Source: Polytrichum commune
Taxonomy: Eukaryota > Streptophyta > Polytrichopsida > Polytrichales > Polytrichaceae
Direction: 5' to 3'
Assembly (NCBI GenBank): GCA_950295325.1
Contig: OX485807.1
Location: forward strand, 7,196,501 to 7,256,500
Length of the DNA stretch: 60,000 bases
Positions 1-12,905 of the stretch are shown here, in pieces. The translations under genes and the position numbers were made by a program. Each line of letters begins with the position of its first letter. Position 1 is the stretch's first letter. The notes beneath the pieces are model-generated. The model was not told the DNA's origin. It searched no databases and saw only the letters and a program-made list of their open reading frames with translations.

Positions 1-1264
1 ATAAATGGCCACTAGGCACAATTTTCTATTGTTTTGGTAACTTTTGGTATTTGGTCATGTGCATTGGACTCTGCCATCTAGACATTTGGTAAGATCCATC
101 TACTAGTAACAAATACAAGTCTAAACTTATTTACCATCAGATTGGAACAAATTCTTATGCATGGCATATCAATACAGTAGTGGTTGCAAACTAGAGATTG
201 CATTGTATGTTACCTAGAATCGAGTATATGCTACTCAAAACATCCACCTACTTCAATAAATTAGATGTATGGCCACAAGCCAAACATACACCTATGCACC
301 AGCTCCACATCAAAAACCTTTGTTGCTCATTACACAATAAAAAAACACATAAAAACAAACATTTTGTCTCTACATGGTTTTGAGGGCTTATATGGCTAAA
401 ACATGTGAACGAATATCTTCAACTCTTCAACTCCTTTTCAATAGTGTGTGTTCTCTATCTATGAAGTAAAGCTCCTTCAAATGTATGCAGCACACAAAAA
501 CCTTGAGTACATAAATCTAACTATCAATATGCTAGTGGAAGGAATGAGGAGCATGTGTTGCAAAGGCTTACTTGGATGAGGCGGAGTTCGGAGTGGCAAA
601 AATGCTGAAGGAGGATAATCCACTTTAAGTGACAACTTGAGCAAGCATTGCTTCCTTGTAGCATCAAGCATAAATCCAAACATGTTCATTAATACTCCCT
701 TGGGCTACTCTCGTTTATGATCGAATTTTTTAGGTTCCACCATCCCATAGCTTGAACTTCAAAACCCTGCCGCCAAGCTTGTTAAAGGACCATCAATTTC
801 GGAGGTTAGGCAAGTCAATGGCACTTGCTCTCTCTTAACTTTCTTTTTCTCTCTATATATCCAACTTTCTGCAAATTTCGTCAAACTTGCACCATTGCAA
901 TCGCCAAAATTTGTTCTAGCATTCTACCACTTCAAGTCACCTTCTGGGTTGCAGATCACCGAATCATGTGGAAAAAAATATGCACGTGAATCCCAACAAT
1001 GTCCCTCCTTCCCTTCACTTGAATCTCCATAAACTAAGATCTCCGTAATTCTTTTGCAAATGAAGGCTGCACAAAAATTCAATCTTTGCTACACCCCTAA
1101 CCACACATACACTTCGGCAAGGAAAAGTTGTTGAAAGATGAAGAGGATTTGCAAGAAAAAAAAGACATTTCCTTTGCCTTGCACTCAACCACTGCCACTC
1201 TCCTCCCCCCTAAACGTGGATTAGAGCTCGTGTCCATACTACTCAAGAAACTTCGAAAGAGGCA
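1..1264. other. gene-free AT-rich stretch
   Basis: Only short chance ORFs are present. I see no domain, intron pattern or clear repeat boundary here. Confidence 0.5.
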
Positions 1265-1560
1265 GTGTGAGCATATACACCTCTCTATCTCTCTCTCTCT
1301 CCCTTCATCTCCAAACCCCTCTCAGACCCACAGGGCAGGCTGACACCTCTCTCCCTCTCTCTCGCTGTGCTCCAAACCCTCCCACACCCACAGGACAAGC
1401 TGAAACCTGTGTCTCTCTCTCTCTCTCTCGCTCTGTGCTCCGAACCCTCCCAGATCCACACGGCAGGCTGAAATCTCTTTCTCTTTCTCTCTCTCTCCCT
1501 CTCTTTCCTCTCTCTCGCTGTGCTTCGAACCTTCCCAGACCCACAGGGCAGGCTGGCAGC
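1265..1560. repeat. CT-rich microsatellite with a four-copy minisatellite
   Basis: Four diverged copies of a unit containing 'cagacccacagggcaggctg' start near 1311, 1371, 1440 and 1527 and alternate with (CT)n runs. The spacing is about 60-87 bp. Long ORFs on both strands here come only from the low-complexity composition. Confidence 0.85.
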
Positions 1561-1582
1561 TCTGAACATGCGAGGTGCGTGG

Positions 1583-2260
1583 GGGAATCATTGACTCCTG
1601 GGAGAGACGACCCGAAACTTGGGAACTACAGCAACTTGGACTTGTCTGTCTGTACATGTGCCCGGGAAGTGTTTGGGCATAGTTGGTCAAGAATCAAGAT
1701 CCTAGTCATTCTAAATCCAGCCGGTTAGAGCATCCTCAGTCGGTCTAGGTAAAGCTCACTGCAAACCAAGACCTATCTTGCTTAAAATTGCTCAAAATTT
1801 AGAGGGAGTGCACCAAATCTGCTTAAAAATGGACAGATCCTCCCACACTCCCTCTAAATGTCAAAAATTTGGAGGGAGTGTGGGAGGATCTTTCCATTTT
1901 AAAGCAAGATTTGGTGCACTCCCTCTAAATTTTGAAAATGTGATGTTTTCAATGAGGGATTTCACCTACGTCAAATTTTTACAATTCTTTTTTCTTGAGA
2001 AATATCTCACGTTTATTTAGGTGTGCTTCTAATGATGGTAATTTCAGTTTCTAATTTTAGGTCAGTCAAAAGATAGGTCTTGGTTTGCAGTGAGCTTTAC
2101 CTAGACCGACTGAGGATGCTCTTACATGTTTGACATCTTTTCCGGTGTTGCTTCATTCATCTGAGGTGGTATATTCTATAGGTTCCTATGAAATGATCGG
2201 TAATTCTCCTGCAGGAAGTCTCCAACTTCAACCGGCTCATCTGTAACTAACGCCGGTTCT
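1583..2260. repeat. dispersed repeat, interrupted by a MITE at 1728-2121
   Basis: The sequence on both sides of the MITE resembles 33,520-33,715 in the same order, and partly 7,247-7,770. The shared landmarks are 'gatcctagt', 'ttctatag' and 'cttgaacttcaa'. The start (1583-1650, 'aatcattgactcc') is also related to blocks at 13,767, 14,675 and 14,932. No coding content is recognised. Confidence 0.6.
1728..2121. mobile_element. Tourist-like (PIF/Harbinger) foldback MITE
   Basis: The terminal inverted repeats start GAGCATCCTCAGTCGGTCTA and extend about 50 bp. The element is flanked by TTA at 1725-1727 and 2122-2124, the 3-bp TSD typical of PIF/Harbinger. A second, inner inverted repeat (about 1793-1940) makes the whole 394 bp a nested foldback. 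The related repeat at 33,520-33,715 has a single TTA at 33,569-33,571 where this element sits, which supports the boundaries. Confidence 0.9.
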
Positions 2261-2484
2261 TCCCGAGCAGTGGTCTGTAGTATGTTTGGGATGGATCATC
2301 ATGCGACATATGATAATTTACTCTGACTTGGTCTACTTTATGCAACCTTCAACAGGATTTGGGCAAACCAACCCATACACTCGTTCCTTGTTGGATGACT
2401 CAACCCTTGCCTCCAAGGAACCAGTGTACGGGTTGGTTCGCCCCAACCCTTCAACAGGATGAACGGGAGAACCGACCACTATAC

Positions 2485-2625
2485 CGTTTATGGTATTTAG
2501 TGTCACTTACACTTGTTTGCAAAGGGCCTAAACCAGATTCCCAAAGGTCTCAAAGTGTCACGCCCGCAAATTGCCAATATGATTCCATTCGTGGTAGTGC
2601 AATGTCCATTCCACTATCCTAGTAG
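2485..2625. repeat. fragment of the 'tttatggtatttagtgtca' repeat family
   Basis: It shares 'tttatggtatttagtgtcac', 'aagggcctaaac' and 'ggtctcaaagtgtcac' with 15,395-15,490 and 48,245-48,330. It is non-coding, and the element type was not resolved. Confidence 0.6.
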
Positions 2626-2714
2626 TGCAAGTCCCAAATCCCACTCAAATTAATAAGTCCCAACGTGGAGGTAAAATTGGTAAACTTTTGAGCACTAAGA
2701 TTCCTTACAACCAA

Positions 2715-2980
2715 GGCTAGACACCCGCCTCTTTGAGTTGGCCCCTACCACTAACTTACTACCCGAGGTGAAAACATAGGCAACCCTATTATAGCATGTA
2801 TAATAAATATTTGGACAATTTAACTCCAAAATCAACATCGGAGGTCCCAAATTTGTGTAGGAGGAACCATTTGAGTTGAATAAACCACAAACCTATCCAA
2901 GAGGGCTCGATTTTTCAGTAGACTTCTTTTATCTTGGTAATAATGGTACGGTGCAACTCAAAGAGGTGGGCATCTAACCC
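2715..2980. mobile_element. small inverted-repeat element (MITE-like)
   Basis: The ends form imperfect inverted repeats of about 30 bp around 'cctctttgagttg' and 'caactcaaagagg'. The outermost matching bases read GGCTAGACACCC and GGGCATCTAACCC. I could not settle a TSD, so the exact ends are approximate. Confidence 0.55.
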
Positions 2981-3272
2981 TAGCTAGTCCGTTGCCTCAC
3001 CCATGCAAATCATCCAAAATTTTATTTGATTCAGCTTAATAAATACATGACAAATACAACAACATTAAGATCACGTGAATCAAAGCATATCTAATATTTA
3101 TGGAATTGTTCAAACACACAAACCTCATTTCACTCTTCCGAGTCACATAGGGCCACCCAAAATGGATAATGTTGATTGTTGATAGTTTATTTCCTTCAAC
3201 CAATGAGCTACGGTTTTAGTTCTTATAATAACAAAATTATCTATATCTATAAAATTATTTATATTTATATGT

Positions 3273-3303
<31 letters not shown>

Positions 3304-6300
3304 ATTTGGCACTCTACAGCAAAGATGTGTGGGTGTTGATGTAGTCACCATTCTAAAGTTCCAAAATGATCAGTCATTGACAATAGCATGTTGAGGGGAG
3401 ATTTTGGGGATGGCATGGGGCATTGTTTCATATGCACATGTGCAATATGGAGAGATGGCATGTGTCCAAACTACTACACCTACTTAGCGTTCATGTCAAA
3501 GTATCTAGTTACCCACTTTGGGGTTCAGTAGGTGTCAGAATTAATGGAACTGGACACTTGTACCTTAGATTATGCAACAACCATCCCTTGAGTTAATACT
3601 TGAGCGTGGATACTACTACTATCTTCGAAAAACAAAATGGGATCATTGTCGTTAGAGCAAGACACATCTAAACAGTTTAGAGTTTAATTTTTTTGACAAA
3701 GTAAACACTCACACATATCTTGTAATGACAAATTTAGAGGTACCCACTCCCATTTAAACTCTTCCGCACCTTTAAATATGAAACTTAATAGAGGGGAGAG
3801 TTTCACCACCTTGATAAGTGTAGTTGGTTTTTTGACTAGGAACAAAACCCAGGGGTCACACATTCCAGGAAGACTCAAAAGGTGACTTATATGTCGTCTA
3901 GGTGTCACAGATAAGATTTATTGGGGAAAATATACGATTATCTCAATCCATTTAAGGTTAGGATTAACAATTAGATTGGGGACGAGGGAAAAAATTAAAA
4001 CAACTCTCCAAAGCAGTACATGCAATTGTGGCGGTCTCTCACCTCACTCTAGGAACCCGGTCAATTGTCTGGCAGTGAGTTCCTTTTAGTTTGGACCAAG
4101 TGCGGTGCACAATCATAGGCATAGCCATCGACCATAGTCTGGCATGAGTAACCCATTTCCGTCTGATCACCAAAGCCACGGGCACTTTGGAGTAGTCAAT
4201 AGTCTCTTGTTAATTAATTCTCTTTTAGTGTAACTTGAAAGGTCCGTTTAGTAATTCTTTATGAGTTAATTTCCTTCGAAAGGCATACGTTCCCGAGTAC
4301 GTACCAGGTCGCCATGGATTAAAACTGTTGGCCAGCCTTTCACCCTTTCGCAGTCAATGGCCTTGGTGACGGCACCGTGTCCTTTCCTGCCAAAGGTTAA
4401 AATAACAAACGACAAGCATTCTCTTATGGTAAAGACTATAGACTCCACAATCTTCAAAAGTATAAGTTAACACATAGAGTAAATGGTCAAATCATTCACC
4501 GTATTCAATCAGTAACATCTCTTCAAGTACGCTCTCGGAAGGATTATTATGACACAGGTGAACAAGTGGTAATCCACTGTAAATTCTCTCTCTCTCAGAA
4601 TCAGGTGACTCATAATGAAGTTACTTATGAAACAATCATAGAGCTCACAATATTACAGAAAATCCAATCTCCTTCAAAGGATGCTGGTTTCTTCAGGCCA
4701 TAGCCCTGCAAATCTCTTGCACTGAGTACGACAATAATCTTAAGGTCTATAATTATATCAGAATCATGACAGAGGAGAATTCCTCATTCCCCTTCTCAGA
4801 TAAATTCATGACCTTACTCTCAATGTTCCATTCATACTCATGATCATTAATTAATCCGAGAAGGTGTTGCTTCGAAATTCCTGGTTGTAACATTTATTAA
4901 TCCACAATCACACCAATCAGAATTACCAATCTGATTTAGTAATGGCCATAGTAGTTCTCTTCAAGATGAGGTGTTAGACATACTTGGCATAATGTGCTAC
5001 TAAATCAGACCATTGACTGTCAGTGCACAGACGTAAATTTATCAGCAATCTCAGAGTTTCTGACTCTGATTGGTTTTGCTTAATCATTTCAATCACAAAG
5101 AAACATACACACAGGTTGTCAAATGAGTGATTCTCCAATACATTCACCTTGCAGTCACCCAAATTGCTCTTTAATTACTAATAATTACTCATGCATATAA
5201 TCGATTCTTAAAGACTTGCTTCCAAAATAATGCATTCCAATTTTGGGCTATCCCAGCCTATTCCTTTCTTTTCTTCCTAGCCTCTTATAGGCACCAGCCT
5301 TATGGGCTGCGACTCCCCCTATCGGACCATAGTCTTTCCAATTCACCTTTCTTCAAATCCCCTAGACTATGGCCCTGTCCTGACACACCAAAATGAGATA
5401 ATTAGTTATGTTTTACCTCTATTTACACTTCTCTTCCCTTTAGCTGTGAAAAAACAAAAAATTTAGTTCCACAATAAGGATCCATTTATTAATATCTCAT
5501 GATTATTGGCCAACTATAATCTTTGCTCTAACTCCTTCTATGTAGGCCCTTGTATGTTGTATAATAAAAGTTTTGATCATGGGACCCACAACTCCAAATA
5601 TTCATATAGGATGAATTTTGTGTGGGCATGATACTCTTGCCCCCAAAAGGTTCCCCTCCCTCCAAGCTTGAGACCTCATTCCTTATGGGCCCTCGCTTTC
5701 CCCTCCGTGAGTCTCTTAACTCCTAAAAGACCATATAGTGGGCAAGTTTTTTTCCGAGTGACTTTGTTTGTTGTGAGCTCAAGCTCTTCACTATGCAATT
5801 TTATTTATCTTAAATCAATTATACTTGAATAATTTTTTTTTTGTTAAGATGGCAGGGAATGCACATAATGTTTTAGACATAAAGGAAAAAACGTCACAAA
5901 TTACTTAAAGATTACCTTACATGCATGTTAATTTTGTACATGATTAATTATATCCATGAATGCCTAGATTCTCAAGTGCCACTTGTCATGTTGTCATTGG
6001 TTACGAGAGATTGCACGTCCCATGTGGCACCTTGAAAATTAGATATGTTTTCACACATATAAAGATATAACATAAAGTACATCCATACATTTGACAACTT
6101 AGTTTTACATCTTGACATGCCAAGAGATCATGCATCATATTTCAATCATGAATATTCCATACCAAGGTATGTAATGATAAAATGACATCCCAAGGCTTAA
6201 AAGAAGTTGTGCTCAACATACTTGACCGTATTTGCATGCCAAATTAAACTTAACCCTTCCATGGAAGAAAGTCGTTAGAAGAATAAAGATATACTTTTGT

Positions 6301-6960
6301 TAAGGGTATTCTTTCAAGAAACCATCGAAGATGAAGTTAGCAACAACAAAACTTCATTATCATGGTCTCATTTATCAGGTTGAACATGCTCATACTTTTT
6401 CATCAGTTTATCTAAAATAATATGCAAATTGAACGAAGGCCAAAGAAATTGTTGAGCCCAATTTGCATGCATGGAATTACCCAATTGAGTCATTTGAGAC
6501 ATTAAAATGTACAATCATTGTCATCAACAATTCAAAATATCCAATGGAAACAATTGGTACGAAAATTATAATGAAGAAAAAAACAGAATATAGCATGCAA
6601 ATACGATCAAGTGCATTGAGAATACATTGTTTCAAAGCCTCGGGATACAATTTTAGTATATAAAATCTAGGTGTAAATGTTTTATGATCAAAATCCAATA
6701 CATTGTTCCTTGGCATGTGGACATTTGAAATTTAAAGTATGGATGTCATCTTCAAGTAATTTGTAATTTGTAATTTGTAATAAAAAAAATCCTTTATGTG
6801 AGAACAATATATGCCAACATTTCCTTCCATCTTAAGAAGAAGAAGAAGGATGATATTTATTTATTTTTAAAAAGAAAAAGAAAACATGTTGTAAAGAGCA
6901 TGAGCTCACATCAAGTTGGAGGCAAGATTGTAATTAAAAAAACAAACAAACATAACATTA
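2981..6960. other. gene-free stretch, with an (AC)n microsatellite near 3282-3302
   Basis: Only short ORFs without recognisable domains are present. I found no further element boundaries. Confidence 0.45.
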
Positions 6961-7097
6961 CTCAACACCCCTTGTTTGTTTAGTGGGCCCTTGGAATATA
7001 ACAATTGGATGCTCGAAAAACTAAGCATGAGATTTAGCTTTATGAGCATCCGATTATTATATTCCAAGGGCCCACTAAACAAACAATAAATGTTGAG
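6961..7097. mobile_element. 137-bp foldback MITE with 8-bp TSD (hAT-type)
   Basis: The arms start CTCAACA and pair through 'ttgtttgtttagtgggccct' and its complement. The flanks are TAACATTA (6953-6960) and TAACGTTA (7098-7105), an 8-bp TSD with one mismatch, as expected for the hAT superfamily. Confidence 0.8.
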
Positions 7098-7784
7098 TAA
7101 CGTTATGAACTTGGCCATACTTCTTGAAAACAACATAAGAGGCTCATGGAGGGAAAGGCGAGGGCCCCATCATGAATGAGGTCCCAACTTCTGTAGGAAG
7201 GGAAGTAGCATCCAAGAGATTTTTGGCCATTATCTGTCAAAATCCTAGTGTGTTCTATGTCCAACCAACTACACTCTAACCTCCTTAGTATCGTGTGTGT
7301 GGCAACCAAAGTGCATGTGATATTGAGGAGGTATGCAATGTTAACATGGGTGTGTGATAATAAACAATTAGTGTGGCATGTGACACTATGATAAAACACA
7401 AAGTCAACAATGCAATAATGATAATAATGACAATGATGACAATGTGGTGTGTGTGAGCTTGTGGTTTGTATTCTTTGGGGGATTATTTTAATGTCAAGAT
7501 CTATGACATATGAGAGGGAATTGTAACAACAAGGAGGGAGATTTAAGTTGAGAACATCCGTTCACTAGGGTTTCAAGATATAAGAGAGGGAGTGATTATA
7601 GAGGGCGACACTATGGAGGTTAGGGTGTACACATTCTAGTCTTTCATTTTTCTTTATCTATTGAGGAATATTTCATAGATTCCTTTGAAGTGATGGGTAA
7701 TTTTCTTGAAGTCTTGAACTTCAACTAGTTATTTCTCAAACTTAACATGTTCATCTATAAGTGTGTACATTGTTTGTCTAATTA

Positions 7785-8430
7785 CAATAATCTCCCGCTT
7801 AAGTACACACTTTGAACTAGAGCCGTTGGTGCGCACTTAGTTGGTAGGTGTGTACTTTAGTCATATAGATTTCTAGACCCTCTTATTCGATGAATCGCAA
7901 CAAGAAACGGATGAAACTTGAGGCAACCCGATTGATAGAAGCCCAACGATGTGAAATCATTGTAAAGTTGAGCAAGCCGAATGTGTTGAGCAAGCGGGTG
8001 TTGGGGCGGGAGCATGAAGTTAGTAAAGGTACCATCCAGAAAGTTATGGAAACAATGCAAATTGAAGAACCACCTATCGATGACGAAATCCAACCTATCA
8101 AGACATTTCTTGAATCTAAAAGTGCTACCGATTTCAAAGGCTTTGAAGCATCATTGTCCTTGACATCGACAACCAATTGCTTTGCCCCAATGTTCAAACA
8201 AAAGCTAGACATATGTATGATGAACTGTGACGATCGTTTGAGACGTTTCAGCGAAACATTAACAAATTGAGAATGAATGTAAAGGTAAAAATTTCATGCA
8301 TTCATGGCAAATGACTCTGCATGACATGTTCGAACAAATAAAGTATAAACCTTGATTTTTGTAAAAAAAAATTGCGCACTTAACCGGGATACATACTTAA
8401 ATAGGTGCGTACTTAAACGGGACATTATTG
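7785..8430 (+). mobile_element. internally deleted pogo/Tigger-like element
   Basis: The ends are inverted: CAATAATCTCCCGCTTAAGT on the left and CAATAATGTCCCGTTTAAGT read inward from the right. Both ends abut TA (7783-7784 and 8431-8432), the Tc1/mariner-pogo target dinucleotide. At 646 bp it can encode only the N-terminal part of a transposase, so it is non-autonomous. Confidence 0.75.
7890..8270 (+). pseudogene. N-terminal helix-turn-helix fragment of a pogo/CENP-B-type transposase
   Basis: The 126-codon ORF lies between the inverted ends of the pogo-like element. Residues of roughly 12-50 (ATRLIEAQRCEIIVKLSK... then REHEVSKGTIQKVM) match the pattern of the psq/CENP-B N-terminal HTH, with 'R.....VSKGTI.K' as the recognition helix. 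No DDE catalytic domain follows and the element ends 160 bp later, so this is a truncated remnant. The HTH assignment rests on motif pattern, not alignment. Confidence 0.6.
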
Positions 8431-8441
8431 TAGTGTCGGTT

Positions 8442-8916
8442 ACCCGGGTACGCAACTCCCGTATTATATGGTCGTGATTATAATCACTTATAATGCGTTT
8501 CAGTCCAATATTGAGTGATACAATTTGTTTTAATGTAGGAAACCCTTGTAGCCCTTCTAACAAGGAATCCACAAACGTAATTATATATAGGAAATGAATA
8601 TATTTTGAAGCATATAATTGCATTAAAAACCTAATTATATGATTTTTTTAATACAGGTACCATAGGTCAAACTACCCAACTTTTTGGATTTTTTAATAAA
8701 ATTTTAACATTGTGAATGAATTATAATTATAATGGGAGGCTTAATAAATATGCAACCCAACTTTTTTTTCATCTCATTTTATTTAATTTGGTCTTCACCC
8801 AACTTTTTTATCATTTTAATTTGATATAATTTGATATAATTTTTACAAAAGCCGTCCTCTAAGCTGTTTTAAGTACGATGCCCCCTGCGTATAATATGGG
8901 AGTTGCGTACCCGGGG
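8442..8916. mobile_element. foldback element of about 475 bp
   Basis: The left arm ACCCGGGTACGCAACTCCCG is complementary to the right arm at 8889-8916. The interior is AT-rich and non-coding. It lies directly beside the pogo-like element's right end. The TSD is not resolved. Confidence 0.6.
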
Positions 8917-8989
8917 TTGGTTACCATTTGAAGTTACGTATTGCTATAACAATTTTACTAAGAGTATCATTTTCTACCAACTAAATCAT

Positions 8990-9420
8990 ACGATATTCTT
9001 TGGTGTGCATACTAAATACACTAAACCTGATATTTAGTGTCATATGGCATTTAATGTGACTATGGTAACTTTTCGGATGACACTTCTCACAAATAACTGA
9101 AAAAATGCTATCCTAGAGAATGGATGAGTTCATCCTCTGGCCAAAACCCTACCTACTCTTGTCAGCAACTTGTGATGAAATATTGTCATGGATGAAAAAT
9201 ATTTTGTAAGTGACATTAACTGCAACACTGTAAATCTATAATCTCCCATTTATTTATTTATTTTTATTTTACAAAGAATGACAATTAATGTTGGGTCAAT
9301 ATTTAGTGGTGGTGAAACTATACCGCGGTTTACAGTTCGTATTGAGCAAGACAATTAGCATTGGTGACACTAAATATCATATTTAGTATACTCACGTTAT
9401 TAGGGTGAAAAGTAATATTC
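8990..9420. repeat. dispersed repeat, second copy near 15,040-15,380
   Basis: Both regions share, in order, 'actgtcatggatga' or 'attgtcatggatga', 'gtaaatctataat', 'aatgacaa' and 'agtattgagcaag....attagnattggtgacacta'. They are in the same orientation. I see no coding content. Confidence 0.6.
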
Positions 9421-9544
9421 TCAATGAAAAAATTTATTAGGACGTAAATCCCAATGGTAACCCACACTAATCAAACAAAACAGTGTCGTAGTCAATTTTC
9501 CCCGTCCAATGATGGGAAGTCCAATTCCTATATTTTATTAGATA

Positions 9545-9800
9545 TTTTCAACTCATTTCTTTGGATTCTCAACAAAGTTTGGCCATTCAAGGTCACTACA
9601 CACTATGGCTGAAGGTCGAGAGGCCGTCGATGTCCACCAATGAAATTGCAAGAAACCAAGAATTTGGTCTCTCGACCCTTCACACTAAAGGCCAAAGTCC
9701 AAAGGCCGTTGCTCTCCAAAATGCTTGCATGGCCGTACTTTTTGACCAAGGCCATGGACTCTCAAAGGAAGTTTGGATTGGACAAGTACCACATTAGTAA
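9545..9800. repeat. repeat shared with 12,400-13,000
   Basis: It shares 'ctcaacaaagtttggccatt', 'gagaggccgtcgatgtccac' and 'ctaaaggccaaagtccaaag' with the block on the other side of the hAT-like element at 10,029-12,127. Confidence 0.65.
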
Positions 9801-10028
9801 ATGTCAGTAACGGGTGCAATTCCCCCTGCCACGCGAAAGACGGACTGCTAGGTGGCACAAACACCACACTCCCCACACTCACGCAAACAAGCCCACCAGA
9901 GTCTAAAACACTTAGCATTAAAACTTTGCACCAAACAAATCTCAGACTAACCAATCCTTTTGTGTACTGGTTCTATCTGTTACTGGTTTCTTGTGACTAT
10001 AGTATCTACTCTCGAAAGGGGGAAGTAT

Positions 10029-12127
10029 CACGGGGGGATCACACCCCCTTACATTTTGTAACCACGTGCGATAATGGGGTATTTAATGGGGGGATATTTA
10101 TGCACCTCTCAATATTTTTTCCCTCCCTATATGTAGATATAAAGCTACTTTGACGTATTTTTTAACACCCTATATTTATTTGTAATTGTTTAGAAAGGCT
10201 AATTTTTGGCATCATAATTTTTTTATAAATCGTACAAGTACCAAATAGTAGACGGAATACTATAGCATTGCAAAGTTGACTATGTGAGCAACAAACGTTC
10301 CATAGCATCCATCTTGTTATTTAATCGGTTTCAATTAGTTTTACCAATGCTAAACCGTTCAAAATGCCGTTCAAAACACAATCAATAACACTTGGATATT
10401 ATTTAAAAGGTTACCAATAAACATGGAGATAACAAAATGTACAAGCTAACATAGACAAGTTGTAAAAACGGATAGAACAAAACAAGAAACACAATTAATT
10501 ATCACAAAACATGATTTTTTGCACAACTATGTACTCCAAAAACAAAAGATTGCATTCAAATGAAAAAAAGTTAAATACACAAATTGAAAACATTTACTTC
10601 AATTGTGTTCACAAACACATTCAACCTTGTACCAAATATTTACAATGTGAAGGGTTAGGATATAACTATGCACCCTCCAATACATGTCAATATCCTCTAC
10701 AATGTCATGATAAGACTAAAAATTTTGGAGAGATTTGCTTAACACCAATGATGATGAATAACTAAAACTAATTGATGGCATGAGGCGGGTAACCTTTGAA
10801 GTTTCCAACCACTCCACCAAGTCTTCCTCCAAGGCAGAGTGCAAGACAAAGCGCAATCCTCTACGTCTACCACGGTGATGTTGCCAAATGTTGTAACGTA
10901 TCATTGATCATCTACAAAAGATTGTTGTAGCAAAAATATAATCAATAGAATGTTGGCATATTGGACACTACTAACATTACTATGATTACATAATGGAGTT
11001 TGTAATTTTATGTTTGAAATCTTCGAAAGAAACCTATAATTCTAGGGTTGAAAATGATCATATGAAAAAAGTTGGCTCACATTTCCGAAATGATCCCAAT
11101 ATCGGTCTTTCTAGAACCCAATTCCAACCTCATGAACTTTTCTTAATATCTTTTTCATTTGAGTAATCTTCTAGTTTCCACGACATTCGTTCCAGTTCGA
11201 TGACAAAATTGGCCTCTCATGGAATGACACTGCAATCTCATGTAGGACCTCGTCCTCTGACTACGAAACCACATGTTACACAAAATCCGAATGACACATT
11301 TCATCAAAATGTACACATTTTTACAACTATTGGTAGCGACATCTGAACAAACCACTTCAGGTAGATGTCTCAAACAACAAGATACAAGTACATAATAACC
11401 TGGAAGACATCTCATCTTTCTACGCTCACATTCAGGTTTTGTAACTCTTCATCTTTCTACATCTCACATTTAGGAGGGCGTTGGAAATCAATAGCATGTT
11501 GTCAAAAAACAGACAGTGGAAGGGAAAAATCAAGGAGTTGGAGTTTGAAATCAATTCTTACCGCATGCAAGCGGAGCAAGCTGAATCTTTGGCGCTCATG
11601 AAACACCTTGTGTGAACGTTATGAAGCAAAGAAGAAAACTCCAAAAAATGTGTTTTACCTACCGCCTATGCGCCACAATTCACCAACGCAAGACCTCCTA
11701 CCCGAACGCTTCACCGCCTTCATGCCACTGTGCTTGCCCAACCCTAAGTAAGCCAAGGGCCATTGAGAAGTCACAACATTCCTTCCCCAAAAAAAATCCA
11801 CAACATTTCCCTCCATACTAACGCGTTTCATTCAAATTTGGACAAAATTTACACAATTCTTCATCCAAGTAGTCAAACCCATAATTATTCTATTGATCCT
11901 ACTACACACATTTGGGGGGATCCAATATCTAATACCCTATTTTTTTCTACTGATTACTAAAATGGAGGAATTATTCACCACCCTATTTTACAAATAATCA
12001 TGTAGAGGACATATTTCCAATGCTATGGTAGATCTAACGAATTTGTAAAATTTACCCTCGATGAATTAAATTGACCCTATTTTTTATCTCACGTGGTTTC
12101 TAAAATTTCAATAGTCACCTCCCCGTG
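10029..12127 (+). mobile_element. hAT-like non-autonomous element, copy A (2099 bp)
   Basis: The element begins CACGGGGGGATCACACC and ends ...CACCTCCCCGTG. Its ends form imperfect inverted repeats of about 45 bp that both contain AACCACGTG. It is flanked by a perfect 8-bp TSD, GGAAGTAT (10,021-10,028 and 12,128-12,135). An inverted copy lies at 21,880-23,820. Short ORFs are shared by both copies (for example 10,511-10,700 on plus, and about 10,780-10,904 on minus with 'RRGLRF.LHSALEEDLVEWL'), but I recognise no transposase domain. Diverged fragments of the same right end occur at 16,511-16,632 and near 19,960-20,060. Confidence 0.88.
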
Positions 12128-12230
12128 GGAAGTATTTCTTTACCTCTATTCCTTTGTCCAGTGGACATAGGTCTGGGGGTGGAATGAACAGACACTTCAT
12201 TCACGTCGGCCTCCTAACGGAGACCGAAGT

Positions 12231-12272
12231 TTCTTCTTCTTCTTCTTCTTCTTCTTCTTCTTCTTCTTCTTC
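12231..12272. repeat. (TTC)n microsatellite
   Basis: About fourteen uninterrupted TTC triplets just inside the flank of the hAT-like element. Confidence 0.95.
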
Positions 12273-12275
12273 CTG

Positions 12276-12905
12276 GGTTGGACAAGAATGGAAACCTAGA
12301 CTATGGTCGAAAGGCCGTCGATTTCTTTTCATAATTTAAAAAAAATAAAATTGACAAGATATTGGTTGTTAGATTGGAGGGGTTGTTTTGGGCATGAATA
12401 AAGTGGGTGGATGCTCCTTTTTAAGTTTGGACATTGGATTTGGCCATTGGAGGCTTCACACTATGGCTATCATGTCGAGAGGCCGTGAGGCCGTGAGAAT
12501 TCATGGCCAAAGGTTTAGACTTTGGACTTGGCCTTTGGAGGCTTCACATTATGCCGAGAGGCCGTCAATGTCCACCAATTAAATTGCAAAAAACCAAGAA
12601 TTCGGTCTCTTGACCCTTCACAGTAAAGGCCAAAGTCCAAAGGCCATTGCTCTCCAAAATGCTTACATGGGAGTACTTTTTGGCCAAGGTGATGGACTCT
12701 CGTAGGAAGTTTGGGTTGGACAGGAATGGAAACCCAAAGTATGGTCGAAAGGTCATCGATTTTTTTTCATAAAAGAAATCAAAAAAATTGACAAGATCTT
12801 GGCCGTTAGATTGGAGGGGTTGTTTTGGGTAGGGAATAAAGTGGGTGGATGCTCCTTCTTAAGTTTGGACATTGGGCTTGGCCTTTGGAGGCTTCACATT
12901 ATACC
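12276..12905. repeat. imperfect tandem duplication, about 435-bp unit
   Basis: The block starting 'ggttggacaagaatggaaac' at 12,276 recurs from about 12,714 as 'ggttggacaggaatggaaac'. Both run through 'agattggaggggttgttttggg', 'aagtgggtggatgctcctt' and 'ttggaggcttcacattat'. No coding function is recognised. Confidence 0.8.

Noticed and set aside
1267-1728. Four overlapping ORFs with Ser/Leu- and Arg/Glu-rich translations
   Set aside because: They come from (CT)n microsatellite sequence read in different frames.
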